Source of the DNA: Cricetulus griseus
Taxonomy: Eukaryota; Chordata; Mammalia; Rodentia; Cricetidae
NCBI RefSeq assembly: GCF_003668045.3
Contig: NC_048599.1
Location: 81,874,479-81,938,478, forward strand
Length of the DNA stretch: 64,000 nucleotides
Reading direction: 5' to 3'
Part shown: piece by piece, positions 57,131 through 64,000 of the stretch
How the letters are laid out: each line of letters begins with the position of its first letter
How positions within the stretch are numbered: position 1 is the stretch's first letter
Notes under the pieces: model-generated
Databases searched by the model: none
What the model saw: the letters and a program-made list of their open reading frames with translations, nothing else
What the model was told of the DNA's origin: nothing
Translations under genes and position numbers: made by a program

Positions 57131-58522
57131 TTATTGGTTGAGGATCATGCTCTCTGACATTCAAAGCTATGATAAAAGCTGTTTCTCTAATTGGAATTTA
57201 AAGCTTAGTTGTTGGAAGCAACTGCCTCTGAATTTAGGAAATAAGAAGGTGGTGTGTTGGAGGTTGTGCATATTCTCTTGCCCTGGCCCCCTAGGCAGCT
57301 TTTGATAAATCTCTTTGCTGCTACTGGGTTTTGATTTTGCATTTATAATACTGGTCTGAATATGCTTCATACACACTATAATTTAATTCACATAGTATTT
57401 TTTTCAGTTTCTTGCAAACCCTTTGTGTATCAGGACATAGCCACCAAGAATTATGTTACAGAGACAAGGAGAAGGATTCTTCAAACCAGTTGGTAAAACA
57501 CTCACTTCAACAAATTCATCTCTCTGCCCCAGTTTTCTGAATCAACCAATAATAATTATCCAATAAATCAGGCCTCCCAAAAGTTTTCCTTTTTTTTACA
57601 GTCACAACAAGCTGCCTGCTTTTCCTTCATTATATTTTATGTCTTTGTTTTTTTTTTTCTGGGGTGCCTTTCTACCTGCCATTGTAATTATCCTGTGTCA
57701 TAAGATACCAAATTTATGGTTGGGAAATGCTAACATCTAATTTTTAAAAAGTATTCTAATTATGAAATTAAAAAAATTAATTCAAAGTTAAGCATCCCAC
57801 TTGTTATTAAGGGTTACAAAAGACAGATAACAACAAGAACCCTTGAAATGGCAGATTTCCCTGAAGAGACATCTGTTTCCTATTCCTGAACATCCATTAG
57901 TCTACATGCAGTCACTACAAGAAAAAGAGATCTTGTTCTCTATGTGGGAAAGCAGGTATCCTATATCTATGGCTGGTACCTAAAGGAGGGGGAAAAAACA
58001 ATGAACAGAAGAAGGCACAGATAGGTTATGCTTCTCAAACAATGATGATCTCTCTAGAACTAAACCCAGGCTAAGTAGCCTCAAAGTGAAAGACAGTTAA
58101 TGATCAAAGAAAAAATAATACCTGATACAACACTGAAGCAAATACTATTAAGAGAAGTCACAGTCTGACTACAATAGATTTTCATTAAGTGCTTGTGGAG
58201 TGAATTACAGATCATATGAGAAATTATAAAAGTTGAAAGAAACTTGGTAAATCTTTGAGATTTAATGATGGAGCAGTGATATAAAATGAATTTCCTAAAA
58301 TCACAAAATGAACTAAGAGGCAAGCCTAAACCTCACCTCCTGCTCCCTTTCTTCCCTCCAGTCGGCTATTGTCCATCAGTCTGCAAGCTGCTTCCCTAAG
58401 AGCCATTCTAGTTGGCTAATTTTTTCCCCATTAACGTACTAAAAATGACAGGAGGCTCCAGAAATGCATTTTAATCTCCTTCATAACACTGAGAAAACCA
58501 CAAGCTCTGTGGCCCTGTGGGG
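57131..58522. other. No gene recognised; possible MIR/L2-class fragment near 58.2 kb
   Basis: Mostly unassigned. 58195-58370 faintly resembles a reversed MIR-class element ('cctaaaatcacaaaatgaac'). Confidence 0.35.
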
Positions 58523-58836
58523 CAGTTTGAATGTAGTTGGCCACTAGAAACTCATAGGGAGTTTCATAGGCGATATTAGGAGGTGTGGCCTTGTTGAAGT
58601 AGGTGTGGCTTTGTTGGAGGAAGTCTGTCACTGTGAGGTAGGTTTTGGGGTCTCCTATGCTCAACATACTGCCCAGTGTCTCAGTTCATGTCCTGTTGCC
58701 TACACAAGATATGGAACTTTCAGCTACCTCTCCAGCACTGTGTCTGCCTGCACACCTTGTCGCACCATGATGACGAAGGACTGAAGAGTGGTCACATTCA
58801 TGATGTCTGTTCACAGCAGCAGAAACTCTAAGACAA
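58523..58836 (+). mobile_element. ORR1-like MaLR solo LTR
   Basis: 'ggcagtttgaatgtagttgg', 'attaggaggtgtggccttgt', 'ctacctctccagcactgtg' and 'gtctgttcacagcagcag' then 'ctctaagaca' run in sense orientation for an ORR1-type LTR. The opposite orientation of the family is at 34111-34494. The poly(A)-signal region is partly deleted. No internal genes. Confidence 0.85.
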
Positions 58837-59619
58837 AATACACACCTTAGCTACAGATCAAAGTGGGGGCAATAGGAAAATAAGCTCAAAAGGAAGAGTG
58901 ATTGCATAAACATTTGTCTGAGATAAAACTATTTAAATCTATAGATAACTGATTTTTTTATCCAATTTACCTCTCCTCTTTGCGATTTAAATAGTTTGAT
59001 ATTGTGATTACCATTCAGAATAAATAAGAAAAGGAAAAAGAAAACAAGAAATAAAAATGTATTTTATATTACATATAAGTCAGAGTATATGTATATATAA
59101 TCATATGTGTGTGCAATTGTGTATGTGTGCATGTTTGTGCATATATGTGTCCATCTTCATACCCTCTGCTCCAGTGAAGCTGAGAACAGTGTATAATGTT
59201 CAGGCAGTTATATTTGATCATAGGACTGACATAAAGGCCACAGGTCAATGATGTATGTTTGTTGATTATCTGACTTTGTAAGGACTTTACTTTTAGGAAA
59301 GTCAAGACAAAAACTAAACTGCCTTTGCTAATGATCTAGGTTCAATAGAGTACCACAGTAACCCTCTACTTTAGGCTACTTTTCATGCTTTCACCAACTG
59401 AAAAAACGGAACTTAGTAGCAAGGTATTTCATGAGTTGTAGTCACTTAAACATATTAAAAAGAGGTGAGATTTTGGATTCTAACATGCCCAACATATTTT
59501 GTCATGGCATTCATTTAGTAAAACTAAATTGATTCTTTTAAGGAAAGTATTTTTTAAACAGAAGAAAGAGAAAGTCTACAGAATGGAGAAAATAGTCAAA
59601 TGAATTGCACAGACAGTTT
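58837..59619. other. No gene recognised
   Basis: AT-rich, with a TG-rich patch near 59090-59150. Confidence 0.4.
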
Positions 59620-60060
59620 TCAAATGAAGTACCAATGTCAATAAATGTATAAAAATGTTCCATATTCATTCTATCAAGAATATGCATTGAGATTCTATCC
59701 AAGTCCTGTCAGAATAGCTATCATTAAGAAAACAATCAACAAGACTCACAAGAATGTATAAAGAGATTTATATACCATTGGTCAGAATGTAAATTAGTGC
59801 AGCCACTACAAAAATTGCCATGCACATTGCTCAAATACTAAAAATAGGATTATATTCTATTCTTCTCTACCTATCCTGGTTATCTAAATCAACATATGTA
59901 GATATACATGAACATTATAGTTTTAATTATCATACAATCCATAATAGTTAAAAAATAAGCCTGGCTGTTCCCTGGTAAGTGAATAGATAAAAGGAATATA
60001 ATACATGCAAACTGGAATTTTATTCAGTCATAAAGAAGGAAATTACACCATTTGTAGGAA
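59620..60060 (+). mobile_element. Old L1 ORF2 3' fragment
   Basis: 'agactcacaagaatgtataa', 'agaatgtaaattagtgcagc' and 'ttttattcagtcataaagaa' are in the order of an L1 ORF2 C-terminal end. No intact frame. Confidence 0.7.
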
Positions 60061-60061
60061 A

Positions 60062-60078
60062 ATGCACACACACAAACA

Positions 60079-60127
<49 letters not shown>
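60062..60127 (+). repeat. (CA)n microsatellite
   Basis: CA units with a few AAACA interruptions at the start. Lies between an L1 fragment and an LTR. Confidence 0.96.
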
Positions 60128-60128
<1 letters not shown>

Positions 60129-60131
60129 ATG

Positions 60132-60470
60132 TAAGTTTCTTTTCTGTAACCAAATACCTGAAACAGCAAACTTACAGGGTGAAAAGTTTTATTTTGCTAT
60201 CAGTTACAGGTAGATCCTGAATCATCATGGCAGAAAAGGCACTGGGGTGGGTGATCAGTGCTCCATAACACCCAGGAAGCAGAAGAACATGGATGCCTCT
60301 GCTCAGTTACCTTTTTCCTTAGATGTACTTCAAAACCCAAGCCCAAGGAATTCTGGATCTTTCCTTTAGGGTGGGTCTTCCTATATCAATTAAATGAACC
60401 AAAATATCACCTCCCTGGTATGCAGGAGGTTTGTCTCCTAGGTGACTCCTATTAAGTTGGCTATCACCAC
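60132..60470 (-). mobile_element. Rodent LTR-like repeat
   Basis: 'aatacctgaaacagcaaac', 'gaatcatcatggcagaaaag', 'gatgcctctgctcagttacc' and 'tcctaggtgactcctattaa' are a reversed LTR-like element. AATAAA lies on the minus strand near 60189-60194. Confidence 0.65.
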
Positions 60471-61170
60471 TATCAGAGACATAGATGCAGAAGAGAAATA
60501 GTTTGGGGGAAAAGTAACAGAAGTGAGAGAGAGGGGAACAACGAAAAGCAATAGGTCCATGGATATGAGCAAAATGCATAATATTCATGCATGAAAATAT
60601 TAATGAATCCATTATTTCACACATAAATATGAAGTAATGTTAAAATTATAAATAAAATAGAGTTAAAAAGAAACAGAAAGTGATTTTACTAAGTTGAAAC
60701 CTGGGAAGGATATTCTAAGAACTAAAATAATGGATATTTTATTATTTTCAAACAATTGTTTCAGGGGACAAAAATAAAACTACAGACTCACCATCAATCA
60801 TAGCACTAATAAATAAGCAAAGATAAAATGCAAATCAGAAGTCACCTGAATTATTGAGACTAGAGCCCTTCTGCTAAAATTTTATGAGTTAAAAAATCAA
60901 AATCGCATGAATTCATAAATGCTTGATATTCACAAACATTGTAGTCAAATTAAGGAAATTGTCCAAAATAGTGAAGTCAGTTGAATACATCATAATAACA
61001 ATTTAAAGAAGAACCTCTTACCAAAAAATAATGAACCATACTCACCAGGATCTCTATAAACAGGATGATATTAGCCAGATGGAAAAATAAACTCAAGCCT
61101 AGGGAGTGAACCTTGGCACAATGAGGACATGTCATACAGAAAATCAAGAGGTTCTCCAACAGTTGCTCAA

Positions 61171-61171
<1 letters not shown>
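60471..61171. other. No gene recognised
   Basis: AT-rich, no named element. Confidence 0.4.
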
Positions 61172-61242
<71 letters not shown>

Positions 61243-61308
61243 CTCTTCACTCTCACACACACACACACACACACAACACACACACACACACCACCACCAC
61301 CACCACCA
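61172..61308 (+). repeat. Compound (TC)n(CA)n(CAC)n microsatellite
   Basis: A perfect (TC)n of about 30 units, a short TC-rich interruption, (CA)n with one CAA break, and then six CAC units. Generates Ser/Leu-, Glu/Arg- and Trp/Val-rich frames on both strands that are not genes. Confidence 0.97.
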
Positions 61309-61361
61309 AAGTAATAATAATACCAACAACAGTAACAATAAACCCAACACCCTTCAAAAAG

Positions 61362-61700
61362 TGAAGGCTCCAGGGATAACTTATTCAGCAGACTGCTTGC
61401 CACTCGAGGGTAAGGATCTGAACTCAATTCCTAGAACCCACATAAAAAGTCAGATGTGGTAGTGTGTGTTTGTAAGCCCAGTTCTGGGGAGTTGGAAACA
61501 GGTGGATTCCTGTGTTTGCTTTCCTAGCCTAATTGGAGAGCACTGGGCACAAATGAAAGATCCTATCTCATGAAACAAAGTAGACAGTGCCTGATGAGGA
61601 ACCATATCCAAGGCTGTCCTCTGACCTCTACATACACATTTAAATACACATATACCACCCACCTACCTCCTCACACATGAACACACATACAAAAACAAAT
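61362..61700 (+). mobile_element. B4/RSINE1 SINE, near full length
   Basis: Head: 'gcagactgcttgccactcg', 'gatctgaactcaattcctag'. Body: 'gtaagcccagttctggggag', 'ggctgtcctctgacctctac'. CA-rich 3' tail to about 61700. Confidence 0.9.
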
Positions 61701-61704
61701 ATAC

Positions 61705-61775
61705 TTGTTTTATAAAGAAATTTGTTTTATAAAGAAATCATATATATATGATATAAAGATATATATGATATAAAG
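61705..61775 (+). repeat. Two adjacent perfect 17-base tandem duplications
   Basis: 'ttgttttataaagaaat' occurs at 61705-61721 and 61722-61738. 'atatatatgatataaag' occurs at 61742-61758 and 61759-61775. Both units are 17 bases and share 'ataaag'. Confidence 0.97.
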
Positions 61776-62689
61776 AAATCATAAAAGGCTATGGATTTTT
61801 AAGAAAATAAACAGTGGGAATAGTGAAGTAAGAAAGAACAAGGTATTATTAATCAATTCCCAGCCTATTTCTCTAGAAAATGATGGACACAGCACCCACA
61901 TCACAGGGTTGCCATGATTCAATATGGATTTGAATACCGGATAAACTGGAACTTTGTCTCCTTGTCCCAACCTACAACAGACATTGTTGGTTTGTTTAAA
62001 TAAATTGTGAGAACTGCCAAATAGTGTCTATCATATCACTGATTTCCCTACCCCCCAACAAAAAACCCACAACCTATTAAAATTCAGAGTTACATGTCCT
62101 AGTTCCAATGAATGCTTCTACAATACAACCCTACACCTAATGCTCAGGGATCAGAAAGATTTCAATTGTCAGAGGAACAGAGGTTGCTGTGCCATTGTGT
62201 CTTCTATCAGAGAAGCTATACCCAGGAAGTCTCACCAATATGTTTGCCTAAATACAATAATAGACATGAGAGCATGGAAGGGGAAAAGCTCATGAGGCGT
62301 CAACCCTAAAGAAAAAACTACAGGCAACTACAGAATGCTTATAGCAAGATAAATGGCCTCATTCGTTGGTAATCCAATACCAAATAGTCAGCCCTTCAAA
62401 CATATACATAGCAGTAACTCTATGCAGATGGAGCAGATTGTATTGATGTATTTATATATATATATTCATATATGCATACATATATGAAAAAGGAAGAAAT
62501 GATGTGATTATAGTATGATCTCAAAAAATTAAAAAATTATTTAAAGATAAAATAAAATAACAACAAAATACAATGCTTTCCTATTTTTATCTTTGTTGGG
62601 CAATGGTGAACTACTGCAAAACTACTGTTCACGGTGACATATATTGATTATCTGTCCATCACTGCAACAAAATATCTGAGAAAACAAGC
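61776..62689. other. No gene recognised
   Basis: AT-rich. 62640-62689 ('ctgcaacaaaatatctgag') may be the start of a reversed LTR cut by the following SINE. Confidence 0.4.
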
Positions 62690-62853
62690 TTCTGGGCTTC
62701 CAAGATGGCTCAGTGGACAGAGGCATTTGCCTCCAAGCCTAAAATCCTGAAATGGATAGCATCACCCACATGAAAGAAGGAGAGAATCATCTCCTACAGG
62801 TTTTCCTCTGATCTCTCCCTATATGCTTACATGCTGTGGTATGTACCCATGGG

Positions 62854-62914
<61 letters not shown>
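62690..62914 (+). mobile_element. B2/B3-type SINE with (CA)n tail
   Basis: 'ccaagatggctcagtggaca' head, 'gcctaaaatcctgaaatgg', 'cctctgatctctccctatat' and a perfect (CA)n of about 28 units (62858-62914). Confidence 0.88.
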
Positions 62915-62918
<4 letters not shown>

Positions 62919-63512
62919 TCTTATTATCAGAATCCCAGAAGGAAGGACCTCATGTTTAGTTGGGTTGAGACTTTAGAAATGTATTCTGTACATTTCAACA
63001 CAGGTAAGAGGATTCCTGCTTCCATGCTCGTTCTTTGCATCACTTGTGAAAGTGGTTACGCATTCTAGGTCATTGGTTTTCCTCTTTCTGAAACTTTGTT
63101 CACAGTCCTTAGCAATACTTTTTATATATTCTATAACTTTGTGATTATTTTAACTTAATATATTGTCTGGCCCAACTTAAAACTTCACTATTTACAGCTA
63201 TCCTTACCCAGTGTTAACAGTGAAAACAAACGTTACAGTTGAAGGGAAAGCTAGGTTTAAGGTGACAAGGTCAGGACCACTAGAGATGAGAAATGAAATG
63301 GCTTGCCACTGGTGTGAGATAGTCAGGCTGATCAAGCGAGAGGAATGACAGGAGTCTGGAAAAACAACAAAACCAGTTTCAGCAGGCTCTCACTGGCTAA
63401 TATGAAACCTACTAGGAGTAACATACATGAGGCACTGTTAGTTTTCCGTGTATTTCTATATGCAATGTCTCTCTCTAACTGCAACAGACTACTGTGGGGA
63501 GGATGATTTCTA
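62915..63512. other. No gene recognised
   Basis: No named element or supported frame. Confidence 0.4.
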
Positions 63513-63856
63513 TCCTAGTTTGCTTTCTGTTGCTATGATAAAACACTAATCCAAAGCACCCTGAGGGGGGAACAGTTTATTTTGTTTACAGTCCACCAGC
63601 AAGAGAAGCCAAGGCTGGAAATCAAGGCAGAAACCTGGAGGAATGTTGCTTACTGACTTGCTCAGCTATCTGTCTTATACTGCCCAGGTCCACCTACCTA
63701 GGAAAAATACTGCCTACAGGGTGTTTTGCTCTCCACATCAACTATCAATAAAGAAAATGTCCCAGAGTCATCCCACAGGCCATTCAGATGGAGGTGATTG
63801 GGCAACTGAGAGTCCCTCTTCCCATGTATTTCTAACTCACAACTAAAGCTGATGAG
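63513..63856 (-). mobile_element. Rodent LTR-like repeat (same family as 41788-42165)
   Basis: 'tttctgttgctatgataaaa', 'cagaaacctggaggaatg', 'ttgcttactgacttgctcag' and 'cattcagatggaggtgattg' follow the family's reversed order. AATAAA is present on the minus strand near 63579-63584. Confidence 0.75.
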
Positions 63857-64000
63857 GACAGTTTCTAGAATGCCTCTACCTACCATCCTCATGGACAAGG
63901 ACTTAGATATTTAGTAACAGGAAATCTGCAATTAAACCTTGATAGTTGTGTGTTTGGGTTGCTAGAATGCCTCTTGAAGCTACTGATGGGTTTTTCTCAT

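Noticed and set aside
61129..61427. Ser/Leu-, Glu/Arg- and Trp/Val-rich frames around 61.2 kb
   Set aside because: Translation of the (TC)n(CA)n(CAC)n microsatellite.
1..64000. CRISPR array, prophage, operon or toxin-antitoxin system
   Set aside because: No regularly spaced repeats with unique spacers and no bacterial-type gene organisation; the repeat content is that of a rodent genome.

Overview
This 64 kb window looks like intergenic (or deep intronic) DNA from a muroid rodent. The evidence is its repeat content: many B1, B2/B3, B4 and ID-type SINEs, Lx-type L1 3' untranslated regions, and rodent MaLR (ORR1/MT-like) solo LTRs. A young L1 subfamily has a 3' UTR I associate with cricetid rodents (hamster, vole or deer mouse), so I lean to Cricetidae; that last step is inference from memory of repeat families, not a search. 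I found no convincing host protein-coding exon, tRNA, rRNA, CRISPR array or prokaryotic-style operon. The open frames are either remnants of dead L1 ORF2, or chance frames in repeats and microsatellites.

Layout. 1-4.4 kb: mostly unrecognised AT-rich DNA with an ancient MER2-like DNA transposon, a MIR-like fragment and a rodent L1-like repeat. 4.5-10 kb: the largest element, a 5'-truncated plus-strand L1 (end of ORF1, a decayed ORF2, full 3' UTR) that later received a second L1 3' end, a B1 fragment and an antisense B1 with a long (TTC)n tail. 10-13.2 kb: an L1 5'UTR/ORF1 fragment, a long (GAA)n tract and an Lx 3' UTR with (CA)n and (GA)n. 13.5-25 kb: old material (MIR, L1M, MaLR, B4, ID_B1) separated by long unrecognised stretches. 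25.6-33.3 kb: three B1s, an Lx insertion with an internal inversion inside a B2/B3 SINE, a young L1 3' end and an old L1 with a large internal deletion. 34-39 kb: LTR, B3, hAT-type MITE, and an L1 ORF2 split into two opposed blocks. 39.6-43.4 kb: an ancient antisense L1 repeatedly hit by B4, ID, B1 and four LTRs, one inside another. 44-50 kb: a near-complete MIR, B4s, a B1 and a long L1 3' UTR. 50.9-53.5 kb: three L1 3' ends in a row, all minus strand. 55-64 kb: L1M 3' end, L2, LTRs, B4, B3 and several microsatellites.

There is no gene network to describe. What can be read is a history of insertions: eutherian-age elements (MER2, MIR, L2, L1M) form the base, rodent Lx and MaLR elements lie in them, and B1/B3 SINEs and the young L1 subfamily lie on top, several with visible target-site duplications. 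I do not see a new biological system here. The most informative structures are the inverted (twin-priming-like) L1s and the nested insertions. Family names are from memory and should be checked with RepeatMasker/Dfam.
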